A stretch of 64,000 nt of DNA from Paraferrimonas sedimenticola (GCF_002282855.1 NZ_NRIR01000004.1:124001-188000); one strand, 5' to 3'. Positions 53,586 to 62,762 are shown, counted from the stretch's first letter. Program-made: numbers and translations. Notes: generated by a model from the sequence alone, not told the origin.

Positions 53586-54888
53586 TAACAATCGCATCAA
53601 AGCCGTTAATCGTGTACTCGTCGTAATAGTTGGTGCTGGATTCTGGCTGCGAGCTTTGCTTGATAATCGCCACTTCGCGTTCTAAATCCAGATAGATCCA
53701 CTGGCCGTGAATACCGATGGCCATGATGGCCTCTTTGCCTTCAGTGTGACGCACCCACCATTGAGCGCGGTAACTCCAATCACCACCAGCATAAATGCCA
53801 TAAGCAGAAGAGCCTTTGGCCATGGCTTGTTTTGAAGCGCCGTCCGCGATGTCATTAATGATTTCTGGCGCCACCACTTGCTCGCCTTGGAACTGGCCCT
53901 TGTTGACCATCATCATGCCAAAGCGGGCGAGATCCATAGGGGATGCATTAAGACCGCCACCGGCCACCAGCACTCCAGTTTTATCCAACAAAGCGTAGTT
54001 TTCACCTTGGGTGCCAAGCTTGGCCCACAACCGCTCTGCCATGTCTTGCTGGAAAGGTTTGTCGTTGACTCGGTTAGTGATCCAGTTGATCACATCGGTT
54101 TTCGGGGTTGAGTACTCCATCACTTCGCCGTGCTTAAGCTCTGGATCTTTCTTTAAGGTTTTCAGGTACTCGTACAAGCTATTCGAGTAGTCCACCCCTT
54201 CCATTTCTGAGAACCAACCGAGCACAGTCGCGTATTGCACTATGTCAGAGTTAGGGTCGTCGTAAACCTCGGAAAACGACATGGAGTTTGTCATGTCCAT
54301 TACATGTCGCAGGCTAGCGTCGTCAAACGCAGTGCCTTTTAGCTCGGGCAGATAATCGGTCACCGGCTTGTCTTCGTTAAGTTTCCCCTCGCTTTGAGCC
54401 ATTAAGGCCAATAGACCCGCAAAGGACTTGGTCACCGACATCATTTGGTGGGCTTTATTTGGCCCCATGCCGTTTTGGTAGTTTTCGTAAACCAGCTTGT
54501 CGCCTTTCACCACCACTAGAGCATCGGTGTAGGTCTCGCGCAAATAGGTCTGCATATCGACCATCTGCTCCGACTCGCCCTTTTGAATGCTAAGTTTGTC
54601 GAGTCCTGAATCGATAGACTTTTCAATGACCGAGGCTGTCGTCGGGTTTTCTATGTTGGCGCTGGGATAAAACATGCGCATGTTTTGATAGGACCAGCGA
54701 TTGTAAGGTGCGAACAGCAGCGCATTGTCTTTGGTGACTTGGGCTTCGGGCGCTGGCGGGAATCCTTGCTGTAAGCCCAACTCGGCAGCGCTGGCATAAG
54801 GGTTCGCATCGCTTGCCGCTACCCCAAGAGAGAACATTGCGGCGCACACACTCAAACTGATAGCGCCAAATCGACCTTTTGTATTCAT
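53569..54888 (-). CDS. Exported serine hydrolase of the beta-lactamase/NylB type, second copy
   Basis: 439 residues from 54888. Signal peptide (AISLSVCAAMFSLGVAAS). The nucleophile motif is MMSVTKSFAGLL (S-x-x-K), the tyrosine motif MEYSTPKTDVINW, and ASPMDLARFGMMMVNKG follows. Substrate unknown. It shares layout with the hydrolase at 43550 (PVTDYLPELKGTAF here, RYVPELKGTAF there), so they are paralogues. The C-terminus KHLSE lies in the first of three tandem repeats. An in-frame start at 54915 is possible; the MNTKGR start is preferred because the signal peptide follows directly. Confidence 0.87.
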   Translation of the reverse strand: MNTKGRFGAISLSVCAAMFSLGVAASDANPYASAAELGLQQGFPPAPEAQVTKDNALLFAPYNRWSYQNMRMFYPSANIENPTTASVIEKSIDSGLDKLSIQKGESEQMVDMQTYLRETYTDALVVVKGDKLVYENYQNGMGPNKAHQMMSVTKSFAGLLALMAQSEGKLNEDKPVTDYLPELKGTAFDDASLRHVMDMTNSMSFSEVYDDPNSDIVQYATVLGWFSEMEGVDYSNSLYEYLKTLKKDPELKHGEVMEYSTPKTDVINWITNRVNDKPFQQDMAERLWAKLGTQGENYALLDKTGVLVAGGGLNASPMDLARFGMMMVNKGQFQGEQVVAPEIINDIADGASKQAMAKGSSAYGIYAGGDWSYRAQWWVRHTEGKEAIMAIGIHGQWIYLDLEREVAIIKQSSQPESSTNYYDEYTINGFDAIVKHLSE

Positions 54889-55059
54889 ACTCGTATTACC
54901 TTTCAACAGGACCATTTAATTGGCGCCAGTTTAGCGATGACAAATATGGCCAGCTATGCAGATTCGGAAGGGGCAAAACTGGCAAAAAAGGCCCTATCTT
55001 CTAAGCTTTTCCTGCGCAATTCGCTGCGCTCAAATCGCTGACAAAGATAAGGATCTCGT

Positions 55060-55374
55060 ATGAAATACCTAGTGGAAGTAATCGTCACCCCAAAGAAAGG
55101 CAAAAAGATAGAAAAACGCCCCGGCGGACCAGGTCCAGTTGTGGGCCGAATGATCGAAAAATTCCAACCGGAAGCCACCTTCATGGCCCTCTCCCGCCGA
55201 GTGGTTTACATGGTGGTCGAGCTCGACCAAGCCGGCGTCGCTGAACTCATGATGATCGGCTCCGAACTCGGCGGCCGCTACCCACGCTTCACCGAAGTCG
55301 TCGCCGACACCCAATTCCCAGAGGTGGTAGGCACCGCGGTCACTGGAGCTCGCTCGGTCTTGGATGGGAAATAG
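55060..55374 (+). CDS. Small protein of unknown function
   Basis: 104 residues, not recognised. KYLVEVIVTPKKGKK and RRVVYMVVELDQAGVAELMMIGSELG alternate strand and helix, as in ferredoxin-like dimeric folds such as DUF3303 or muconolactone-isomerase-like proteins; this is a fold guess only. A glycine/proline-rich RPGGPGPVVG loop lies in between. No signal peptide. AAGGATCTCGT precedes the ATG. The gene is rich in C-ending codons compared with its neighbours. The structured repeat pair begins 28 bases after its stop. Confidence 0.6.
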   Translation: MKYLVEVIVTPKKGKKIEKRPGGPGPVVGRMIEKFQPEATFMALSRRVVYMVVELDQAGVAELMMIGSELGGRYPRFTEVVADTQFPEVVGTAVTGARSVLDGK

Positions 55375-55402
55375 CCAGCGGTTGGCAACCTTGGTCTTGG
55401 CG

Positions 55403-55605
55403 GTTGGCCGGTAGGGTATTCGGCTGACGGGAACCCCATCACAGGGACGCTCTAGACGCAGCACATCCGTGTGCTGCTCCTCCAGCTCGACTCCTGTCTC
55501 GCGTTCGAAGCTCGCGCTTCTCACCCCTATCCGCTCAACGTTTGTTCCCTACAAACGATGCCCTGTGATGGGTTTCCCTTTCGCCGGTCTACCCTACCGG
55601 CCAAC
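55403..55605 (-). ncRNA. Structured repeat, copy A (candidate RNA)
   Basis: On the minus strand 5' to 3': an outer stem (55590-55605 with 55403-55418, 16 bp perfect), a second part of the closing stem (55561-55578 with 55429-55446, 17 of 18 bp), hairpin P2 (CGTTTGT-AGGGA-ACAAACG), AGGGGTGAG, hairpin P3 (GAAGC-GCGA-GCTTC, a GNRA loop), a 25-base core (55481-55505) identical to copy B, hairpin P4 (GCAGCACA-CGGA-TGTGCTGC), TAGAGCG, and the closing strands. The helices keep pairing with different bases in copy B. No protein-coding explanation fits. Identity is unknown. Confidence 0.7.
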
Positions 55606-55761
55606 GCTTAGATGTGCGCAAGGAGCTAATTCCGTGCCACAGCAATCCTGCAACTGTCTGATATTGATCCCTTTAGGCCATCCCTTTAGAGTTAAACACC
55701 TGCTGCAATTCACCAACTCAACCTTCGCCATAGAGTCAAACACGACGTTGTCTGGAGCTGA
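55606..55761. other. Spacer between the two structured repeats
   Basis: 156 bases with no supported gene and no strong hairpin. If the copies are transcribed from their P1 5' ends, their promoters would lie here, facing outwards. Confidence 0.5.
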
Positions 55762-55937
55762 AGAGAGTGTGGTTAAGCATCCCTAAGGAGGGTTTCGGTC
55801 GTATGGAACGACCGTAAAGCGCACAGGGGTGAGGGGCGAAAGCCCTAAACGCGAGACAGGAGTCGAGCTGGAAAGGCGGCTCAGGGACGAGTCGCGTTGT
55901 AGAGCGGCCCGACGTGGGATGCTTAACCACACTCTCT
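55762..55937 (+). ncRNA. Structured repeat, copy B (candidate RNA)
   Basis: On the plus strand: closing stem 55762-55783 with 55916-55937 (22 bp perfect), hairpin P2 (CGGTCGT-ATGGA-ACGACCG), AGGGGTGAG, hairpin P3 (GGGGC-GAAA-GCCCT, GNRA loop), the 25-base core at 55848-55872, hairpin P4 (GCGGCTC-AGGGAC-GAGTCGC), TAGAGCG, and the closing strand. Same order as copy A, but the closing stem has wholly different sequence. It lies 93 bp upstream of valS, with the valS promoter probably after it. Confidence 0.7.
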
Positions 55938-56030
55938 AATCCCCCACCAGCTATAGGCTTTGCTGCGGTTTTGCGGCATAATGTGCCGTTTCATTTTATG
56001 ACTTCAGCCGTTAGAGATTGACCGAGATTT

Positions 56031-58895
56031 ATGGATACTACCTATAATCCGCAGGCGCTTGAGCAAGCGCTCTACAAAGCGTGGGAAGAGAAAGGTTATT
56101 TTAAGCCTTCTGGTGATAGCAGCCAGGGCAACTATTGCATCATGATCCCGCCGCCGAATGTGACCGGCAGTTTGCACATGGGGCATGCGTTCCAAGATAC
56201 GATCATGGACACCTTGACCCGTTATCAGCGGATGAAAGGCAAAAATGCCCTTTGGCAGGTGGGTACTGACCACGCCGGTATTGCGACTCAGATGTTGGTT
56301 GAGCGCAAGCTGGAAGCCGAGTCTGGCCAGTCCCGTCACGACATTGGCCGCGATGCCTTTATGGACAAGGTATGGGAGTGGAAAAACCACTCTGGCGGGA
56401 CTATTACTCAACAGCTTCGTCGCTTGGGCGCTTCGGTCGATTGGGATCGCGAGCGTTTCACTATGGACGAAGGCTTCTCCAAAGCGGTTCAAGAAGTGTT
56501 TGTTCGCCTGTACCAAGACGACCTTATCTATCGCGGTAAGCGCTTGGTTAACTGGGATCCGAAACTGCATACTGCGATTTCTGACTTAGAAGTTGAGAAT
56601 AAAGAAAAGAATGGCCACATGTGGCACTTCCGCTATCCGCTGGCGGATGGCGCGCTGACCAAAGACGGCAAAGACTATGTAGTTGTAGCTACCACTCGTC
56701 CTGAAACCATGCTGGGTGACTCGGCGGTTGCGGTTAATCCAAACGACGAGCGCTACCAAGACTTAATTGGCAAAGAAATTATTCTGCCAATCATGAACCG
56801 TCGCATTCCAATTGTGGGTGATGATTACGCCGACATGGAAAAAGGCACCGGCTGTGTGAAAATCACTCCGGCCCACGACTTCAACGATTACGAAGTGGGT
56901 AAGCGCCACAGCTTGCTGATGGTCAACATCTTTACTCAGAACGCTGATGTGCGCGAGCAAGCGGAAATCATCAACTCTGATGGCACCATTAATAACGACA
57001 TCAGCCTGAGCATCCCAGAAGCCTTTGCCGGCCTTGAGCGCTTCGCTGCTCGTAAAGCCATCGTGGCGGAATTCGAGCACTTGGGTCTTCTGGAAAAAAT
57101 CGACGACCACAGCCTGATGGTGCCTTACGGTGACCGCTCTGGTGTGGTTATCGAGCCTCTGCTGACCGACCAGTGGTACGTGGCAGTAGCACCCATGGCG
57201 AAAACCGCGAAAGAAGCCGTAGCCAATGGCGACATCAAGTTCGTACCTCAGCAGTACGAAAACATGTACAACGCTTGGATGAACGACATCCAAGACTGGT
57301 GTATCTCACGTCAGCTGTGGTGGGGTCACCGTATCCCGGCCTGGTACGACGAATCTGGCAAGGTCTACGTTGGTCGCTCTGAAGACGAAGTGCGTCAGCA
57401 AAATGGTTTGAGCGCTGATGTGGTTCTGCGCCAAGACGACGATGTACTGGACACTTGGTTTAGTTCAGCGCTGTGGACCTTCGGTACTTTGGGCTGGCCT
57501 GAGAATACCGATGCGCTTAAGACCTTCCACCCAACCGACGTGTTGGTGACGGGTTTTGACATCATCTTCTTCTGGGTTGCCCGCATGATCATGATGACCA
57601 TGCACTTCTGTAAAGACGATAACGGCAAGCCGCAGGTTCCGTTTAAAACGGTTTACGTCACCGGCCTGATTCGCGATGAACAAGGCAACAAGATGTCTAA
57701 GTCCAAGGGGAACGTACTAGACCCGCTGGACATGATTGACGGCATCGATTTAGAAAGCCTGGTTGAAAAGCGCACTGGCAACATGATGCAACCGCAACTG
57801 GCGAAGAAGATCGAAAAGTCGACGCGCAAAGAGTTTGCTGATGGCATTAATGCCCATGGTACCGATGCGCTGCGCTTTACTTTGGCCGCCATGGCGTCCA
57901 CCGGTCGCGACATCAACTGGGACATGAACCGTCTCGATGGCTATCGCAACTTCTGCAACAAGCTGTGGAATGCGTCGCGCTATGTGTTGATGAACACCGA
58001 AGAACAAGATTGCGGCACTAACGCAAGTGATGGCGGCGATATGGAGCTAAGTCTGGCGGACCGTTGGATTCTGGGCCAGTTTAACCAAACGGTTAAGTCG
58101 GTTACCGAGTCTATCGATAACTACCGCTTCGACATGGCCGCCAATGCCTTGTACGAATTCACTTGGAACCAGTTCTGCGATTGGTATCTAGAACTCACCA
58201 AACCTGTGTTGGCCAACGGTAGCGAAGCGCAGCAACGCGGTACCCGCAACACCCTGATTAGCGTGCTAGAAGCTTTGCTTCGACTGATGCACCCTGTAAT
58301 GCCTTTCATCACCGAAAGCATTTGGGATCGAGTTAAGCCAGTGGCCGGCGTTGAAGGCGAGTCGATTATGCTAGCGGCCTACCCGCAATTCGATGAAACC
58401 AAAGTCGATGAGCAGGCGATGGCCGAGCTTGAGTGGCTCAAAGCGGCGATTGTTGCGGTTCGTGCGGTTCGTGCCGAGCTGAATATTGCGCCGTCTAAGC
58501 CGCTGAACGCTTTGGTGCGTGGTGCGAGCGACAGCGATAAGGCAATTTTGAACGCCAATCAGAGCTTCCTATTCAAGCTTGCGAACCTAGAGAGCATCCA
58601 AGAGCTAGGCGAAGGCGAGAAAGCGCCAATGTCCGCGGCTCAGTTAGTAGGCCAAATGGAGCTACTGATTCCGATGGCCGGCCTAATTGACGTTGAAGCC
58701 GAGGTGGCTCGTATCGACAAGCAAATCGATAAACTCAGCCAAGACATGGCTCGCACTCAAGGTAAATTGAACAACGAAAACTTCGTTAGCAAGGCACCGG
58801 CTGCGGTCATCGACAAAGAGCGCGCAAAGCTTGAAGAGATGCAAACCAGCATCGCCAAGCTCAACGAGCAAAAGGCAGAGCTCGCCGCACTTTAA
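56031..58895 (+). CDS. valS: Valyl-tRNA synthetase
   Basis: 954 residues, the full family length. Class I synthetase that charges tRNA-Val. [18 protein letters not shown] has the HIGH-type signature (HMGH), [15 protein letters not shown] follows, the editing domain has [13 protein letters not shown], and [15 protein letters not shown] is the KMSKS loop. The C-terminal coiled coil ([21 protein letters not shown] region, about 880-950) is present. ATG 56031 aligns with E. coli ValS. In E. coli valS also lies close to pepA and lptFG, so the order pepA-lptFG-valS is partly kept. Confidence 0.98.
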   Translation: MDTTYNPQALEQALYKAWEEKGYFKPSGDSSQGNYCIMIPPPNVTGSLHMGHAFQDTIMDTLTRYQRMKGKNALWQVGTDHAGIATQMLVERKLEAESGQSRHDIGRDAFMDKVWEWKNHSGGTITQQLRRLGASVDWDRERFTMDEGFSKAVQEVFVRLYQDDLIYRGKRLVNWDPKLHTAISDLEVENKEKNGHMWHFRYPLADGALTKDGKDYVVVATTRPETMLGDSAVAVNPNDERYQDLIGKEIILPIMNRRIPIVGDDYADMEKGTGCVKITPAHDFNDYEVGKRHSLLMVNIFTQNADVREQAEIINSDGTINNDISLSIPEAFAGLERFAARKAIVAEFEHLGLLEKIDDHSLMVPYGDRSGVVIEPLLTDQWYVAVAPMAKTAKEAVANGDIKFVPQQYENMYNAWMNDIQDWCISRQLWWGHRIPAWYDESGKVYVGRSEDEVRQQNGLSADVVLRQDDDVLDTWFSSALWTFGTLGWPENTDALKTFHPTDVLVTGFDIIFFWVARMIMMTMHFCKDDNGKPQVPFKTVYVTGLIRDEQGNKMSKSKGNVLDPLDMIDGIDLESLVEKRTGNMMQPQLAKKIEKSTRKEFADGINAHGTDALRFTLAAMASTGRDINWDMNRLDGYRNFCNKLWNASRYVLMNTEEQDCGTNASDGGDMELSLADRWILGQFNQTVKSVTESIDNYRFDMAANALYEFTWNQFCDWYLELTKPVLANGSEAQQRGTRNTLISVLEALLRLMHPVMPFITESIWDRVKPVAGVEGESIMLAAYPQFDETKVDEQAMAELEWLKAAIVAVRAVRAELNIAPSKPLNALVRGASDSDKAILNANQSFLFKLANLESIQELGEGEKAPMSAAQLVGQMELLIPMAGLIDVEAEVARIDKQIDKLSQDMARTQGKLNNENFVSKAPAAVIDKERAKLEEMQTSIAKLNEQKAELAAL

Positions 58896-58939
58896 CCCAC
58901 ACTTAATAAGGGTTCGCTAACCCGCAAGCCATTGCTCTG

Positions 58940-58972
58940 AAAGCCCGATTGCTACCCGCGTCGGGCTTTTTT
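58940..58972 (+). terminator. Terminator after valS
   Basis: AAGCCCGA pairs with TCGGGCTT across a 12-base loop, followed by T6. Confidence 0.85.
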
Positions 58973-59043
58973 GTATCTTGTGCGCAACATTCTCGTTATA
59001 GGTTTGTAAAAACTCTAATTCCATCAAAGTAGTTAGCTAATTA

Positions 59044-59057
59044 TTGATTCAGGTCAC
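59044..59057. promoter_or_regulatory. Distal FNR-like box upstream of hyaA
   Basis: TTGATTCAGGTCAC matches the FNR consensus TTGATNNNNATCAA at 8 of 10 fixed positions. It is 32 bp, about three helical turns, upstream of the better box. Confidence 0.45.
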
Positions 59058-59075
59058 CTTTCGGTCGATGCGCGT

Positions 59076-59089
59076 TTGATGCAGGTCAA
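59076..59089. promoter_or_regulatory. FNR/EtrA box upstream of hyaA
   Basis: TTGATGCAGGTCAA matches the FNR consensus at 9 of 10 fixed positions, 72 bp upstream of the hyaA start. It indicates anaerobic induction of the hydrogenase operon by FNR (EtrA in Shewanella). Confidence 0.7.
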
Positions 59090-59160
59090 AAGTTGCGCAT
59101 TTGTTTGACCCTAGAATGACTCATGTAAACAACTTTTGTCTGTTTTGTGAGGAAGTCGCT

Positions 59161-60300
59161 ATGGGGCAATATGACGCACTGTTAGAACGCTGCCAACAAA
59201 GAGTGGCAATGCTTAAATCGCTGCCACCTTTAAAGGCCACCCCACTGAAGGATAAGCTAAGTAAGCAAGGCATTAGTCGCAGGGAGTTCATGAAATGGAC
59301 CGCTTCGATGACCACCCTGCTGGCGCTGCCCATCCAATTCAGTCCACTACTGGCAGAGGCGGCTGAAGTCGCTGATAGGGTGCCGCTGATTTGGTTGCAT
59401 TTGGCCGAATGTACCGGCTGCTCTGAGTCACTGATTCGCTGTGACACGCCCACCATTGACACCCTCCTGTTTGACCACATATCCCTTGAATACCACGAAA
59501 CTCTGATGGCCGCTGCCGGTTGGCAAGCCGAAGAGAATCTAGAGCACGCCATGGAAACCTACCCTGGCGGTTACCTGCTCGCGGTTGAAGGTGGTGTGCC
59601 AACCGCGGACAACGGTAAGTACCTGACCGTTGGCTGCAAAGGTCACACCGGATTGCACATAGTCAAAGAAGCAGCAGACAAAGCCGCGGCTATCGTATCC
59701 GTTGGTACTTGCGCCTCCTTTGGCGGCGTGCAGGCAGCAGCGCCTAACCCAACCGGCACCAAAGGGGTTGGTCAGGTAGTTGGCAAGCCTGTGATTAACC
59801 TAGGCGGCTGTCCTCCAAGCGAGAAAAACATTGTCGGTACTTTGATGTACTACATCATGTTTGGCCGTTTGCCAGCGCTCGACATGTACAACCGACCCAA
59901 GTGGGCCTACGGCGCACGAGTGCACGATAACTGTGAGCGCCGCGGTCGCTTCGATGCCGGCGAGTTTGTTGAGACTTTTGGCGATGAAGGTGCCAAACAG
60001 GGTTACTGCTTGTACAAGGTGGGCTGTAAAGGGCCTTACACCTACAACAACTGCCCAACCGAACGCTTTAACCACCACACCAGTTGGCCAGTACTAGCCG
60101 GACACGGCTGTATTGGCTGCTCCGAGCCGAGTTTTTGGGACGCCATGGCGGATTTCGAAAAGCCATTGGGCCGCCGAGATTTACACAGTTTAGACGCGAC
60201 AGCAGATCGCATTGGCGCGGTTGCGCTTGGGGTCACCGCAGTAGGTATCGGCGCACACGCCGTTGCCAGTGTGTTTGCCAACAAGGAGGATAACTCATGA
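59161..60300 (+). CDS. hyaA: [NiFe] hydrogenase small subunit, Tat-exported
   Basis: 379 residues. It carries the three Fe-S clusters that pass electrons from the large subunit. A Tat signal ISRREFMKWTASM (Arg40-Arg41) exports the folded pair. The proximal cluster begins ECTGCSES (Cys84, Cys87), with VGTCASFGG (Cys184), and the later VHDNCERR, NCPTERFN and GHGCIGCSEPSFWD. Gly86 and Gly189 stand where O2-tolerant enzymes such as E. coli Hyd-1 have two extra cysteines, so a standard O2-sensitive enzyme is expected. The C-terminal helix (GAVALGVTAVGIGAHAVAS) anchors it to the membrane. GAGGAAG before ATG 59161 decides the start over 59101. Confidence 0.96.
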   Translation: MGQYDALLERCQQRVAMLKSLPPLKATPLKDKLSKQGISRREFMKWTASMTTLLALPIQFSPLLAEAAEVADRVPLIWLHLAECTGCSESLIRCDTPTIDTLLFDHISLEYHETLMAAAGWQAEENLEHAMETYPGGYLLAVEGGVPTADNGKYLTVGCKGHTGLHIVKEAADKAAAIVSVGTCASFGGVQAAAPNPTGTKGVGQVVGKPVINLGGCPPSEKNIVGTLMYYIMFGRLPALDMYNRPKWAYGARVHDNCERRGRFDAGEFVETFGDEGAKQGYCLYKVGCKGPYTYNNCPTERFNHHTSWPVLAGHGCIGCSEPSFWDAMADFEKPLGRRDLHSLDATADRIGAVALGVTAVGIGAHAVASVFANKEDNS

Positions 60301-61997
60301 GTAATCGCGTAGTCGTCGACCCAATCACTCGAATCGAAGGCCACCTGCGCGTCGAAGTCGAGGTAGATGAAAACAACGTCATCACCGACGCTTGGTCCTC
60401 CTCCACTTTATGGCGCGGTATCGAGGTGATTCTCAAAGGCCGCAGCCCGCTAGACGCTGGACTTATCACGCAGCGCATCTGTGGTGTGTGTACCTTCTCC
60501 CACTACCGTTGTGCCACCGAAGCGGTGGAAAACGCCCTTGGTGTAGAGATCCCACTGAATGCCAAGTTGGTGCGCAGTCTAATGCAAACCAGCTTGTACA
60601 TGCACGACCACATGGTGCACTTCTACCATCTGCACGCGCTGGATTGGGTGGATATCGTCTCAGCACTGAGCGCAGACCCGGCTAAAGCGGCCCAAGTGGC
60701 GCTGCAATACACCGACAAGCCAATCAATGCTGGTGAAGGTGAGCTGCGAGCAGTGCAAGAACGGGTTCAAGGCTTTGTCGAAACCGGTAAGCTAGGCCCA
60801 TTTGCCAATGCTTATTGGGGTGCGGGCACTTACAAGCTGACCCCGGAGCAAAACCTAATCGCCGTTAGTCACTATCTCAAAGCGCTAGAAGTACAACGGG
60901 TCGCCGCTGAGATGATGGCCATCTTTGGCGCCAAGCAGCCTCATCCACAGTCACTGGTGGTTGGCGGTGTTAGCTGCGTACGCGACGTGCTAAGCCCGGC
61001 TCGTTTGCAAGAATGGAAAACCAAGTTCCATCAAGTGCACGACTTTATTCAGCGTGCTTATCTACCAGATGTGCTGATGGCCGCTGAAGCCTACAAGACC
61101 GAGCCAAGTGTGCTAGGTGGCTTAGGCGTTAAGAACTTCTTGGCCACGCCAGATTTCTTCATGGGCGATGGCTGGTTGTTTGAAGGTGGCGTTATCACCA
61201 ACGGTGATTTGGCCAATGTGCAAGAAGTCGACCCAAGCCTGATTGAAGAAGACGTAACCCACGCCTGGTATCAAGACGGCCCAAGTCGCCATCCGTACGA
61301 TGGTGTCACCGAGCCGAACTACACCGGCTTTATCGAGCGCGATACAGTCTACGGTCGCCTGCCAACCCTGGATAACGACAACAAGTACTCTTGGGTGAAA
61401 TCGCCGCGTTACAACGGTCAACCCATGGAAGTCGGCCCGTTAGCCTGCTTGCTAGTCAACTACGCCAAAGGCACCCCCGCAGTTGTTAACGCGGTCAACG
61501 GTTTGCTCGAAGCCACCGGTCTGCCAGTAGAAGCCTTGTTTACTACCCTAGGTCGCACCGCCGCGCGTTTGCTGCAAACCAACATTATTTGCGACAACGC
61601 ACTGCGCACCTTTGACGCTCTGTTGACCAACATTCAATCCGATGAGTCCACTTACGTAGAGCCTATTATCGACCCCGACAAAGAGTACGTGGGGCATGCG
61701 ATGAACGAAGTGCCACGTGGACTGCTGAGTCATTGGATCCGCATTAAAGGCGGCAAGATCGAGAACTACCAAGCGGTGGTACCCACCACCTGGAACTCTG
61801 GGCCTCGCGATGCGAATAACGTCAAAGGTCCGTATGAGGCATCCCTGATTGGTCTGAAAGTGGAAGACCCAACCAAGCCGCTAGAAATCATCCGCATTAT
61901 CCACTCCTTTGACCCATGCATGGCCTGCGCGGTGCATGTAATGGATTACAAAGGACAGGAATTGTCTGAGTACAAAGTGGCACCGGTCGCGGTGTAA
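60297..61997 (+). CDS. hyaB: [NiFe] hydrogenase large subunit
   Basis: 566 residues. It holds the NiFe(CN)2CO site that splits or forms H2 in the periplasm. Nickel ligands: RICGVC (Cys62, Cys65) and DPCMACAVH (Cys541, Cys544). The chain goes on 19 residues past His547; this tail must be cut by the HyaD protease after nickel insertion. VVDPITRIEGHLRVEV at the start and SLYMHDHMVHFYHLHALDW are typical of group 1 uptake enzymes. The start overlaps hyaA by 4 nt (ATGA). The protein has no signal and hitch-hikes on the Tat signal of HyaA. Confidence 0.97.
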   Translation: MSNRVVVDPITRIEGHLRVEVEVDENNVITDAWSSSTLWRGIEVILKGRSPLDAGLITQRICGVCTFSHYRCATEAVENALGVEIPLNAKLVRSLMQTSLYMHDHMVHFYHLHALDWVDIVSALSADPAKAAQVALQYTDKPINAGEGELRAVQERVQGFVETGKLGPFANAYWGAGTYKLTPEQNLIAVSHYLKALEVQRVAAEMMAIFGAKQPHPQSLVVGGVSCVRDVLSPARLQEWKTKFHQVHDFIQRAYLPDVLMAAEAYKTEPSVLGGLGVKNFLATPDFFMGDGWLFEGGVITNGDLANVQEVDPSLIEEDVTHAWYQDGPSRHPYDGVTEPNYTGFIERDTVYGRLPTLDNDNKYSWVKSPRYNGQPMEVGPLACLLVNYAKGTPAVVNAVNGLLEATGLPVEALFTTLGRTAARLLQTNIICDNALRTFDALLTNIQSDESTYVEPIIDPDKEYVGHAMNEVPRGLLSHWIRIKGGKIENYQAVVPTTWNSGPRDANNVKGPYEASLIGLKVEDPTKPLEIIRIIHSFDPCMACAVHVMDYKGQELSEYKVAPVAV

Positions 61998-62007
61998 GGA
62001 GGTAAGT

Positions 62008-62679
62008 ATGCAACATGCGATCCCCCACTCTAGAGATAAGATATTCTCGCCGGTGATCCGCATCTGCCACTGGCTCAGGTTTGCCGCCATCATCTTGCTA
62101 TTGGTGACCGGTTTTTACATCGCCTGGCCATTTCTGACCGCTTACGGCGGCTCGGACAATCTGATTCAAGGGTGGGTGCGCTTTGCCCACCTGATCAGTG
62201 GCTTTGTGCTGATAGCCGTGACTCTAGCCCGCGCTTATCTGTACTTCTTTAGTCGCAGCGATATTGAACGTCGCTCGGTCAAAGATGTGGTAAATCCGAA
62301 GAGCTGGATAACTCAAATCAAGTCCTATATGTGGATTGGCAAGCTCAACAAAGCTGGCGTTTATGGCCCGCTACAGTTTGTCACCTATTTCGGACTAACC
62401 CTGGTGATAGTGTTCATGTGTTTATCTGGGCTGGCGCTGCATGCTAACGTCTACCACGAAGGCCTCGGCGGTATCGCCTGGACCATCAACGAGTGGATGC
62501 TGGTGTGGATGGGTAGCTTGGCCGCGGTACGCGAGTGGCACCACATCGCCTCTTGGGTGTTCATTATCTTCATACTGGTCCATGTCTACATGGCCGTGTG
62601 GACGGGCATCCGGTTTAAGCACAATTCGGTCGACTCGATTGTCTCTGGGTACGACTACCACCCCATGAAAAGGGATTAG
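62008..62679 (+). CDS. hyaC: Hydrogenase b-type cytochrome subunit
   Basis: 223 residues, four membrane helices (LRFAAIILLLVTGFYIAW, FAHLISGFVLIAVTLARAYL, FVTYFGLTLVIVFMCLSGLAL and WHHIASWVFIIFILVHVYMA). Heme ligands are likely in ICHWLRF (His), FAHL, and WHHIASW/VHVY, as in HyaC of E. coli. It takes electrons from HyaA and gives them to quinone, completing an uptake hydrogenase. A perfect AAGGAGGT lies before the ATG, 11 bp after hyaB. A terminator-like hairpin follows the stop. Confidence 0.95.
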   Translation: MQHAIPHSRDKIFSPVIRICHWLRFAAIILLLVTGFYIAWPFLTAYGGSDNLIQGWVRFAHLISGFVLIAVTLARAYLYFFSRSDIERRSVKDVVNPKSWITQIKSYMWIGKLNKAGVYGPLQFVTYFGLTLVIVFMCLSGLALHANVYHEGLGGIAWTINEWMLVWMGSLAAVREWHHIASWVFIIFILVHVYMAVWTGIRFKHNSVDSIVSGYDYHPMKRD

Positions 62680-62688
62680 CACGCGTCT

Positions 62689-62726
62689 GCGGCGCTCACA
62701 CACTCCTAGTGACGCGCCGCTTTTTT
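62689..62726 (+). terminator. Terminator-like hairpin inside the hydrogenase operon
   Basis: GCGGCG pairs with CGCCGC and TCAC with GTGA, with a small bulge, then T6-A-T4. It sits between hyaC and hyaD and could reduce transcription of the maturation genes compared with the structural genes. Confidence 0.75.
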
Positions 62727-62762
62727 ATTTTAAGAAGTATAAAAAAAACAGGAAGATGAGCC

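Noticed and set aside
55069-55930. Open frames within the two structured repeats (minus strand at 55069-55524 and 55736-55930)
   Set aside because: They run across hairpins and into the neighbouring gene; the repeat structure explains the conservation better. Similar fragments are likely over-annotated as small hypothetical proteins elsewhere.
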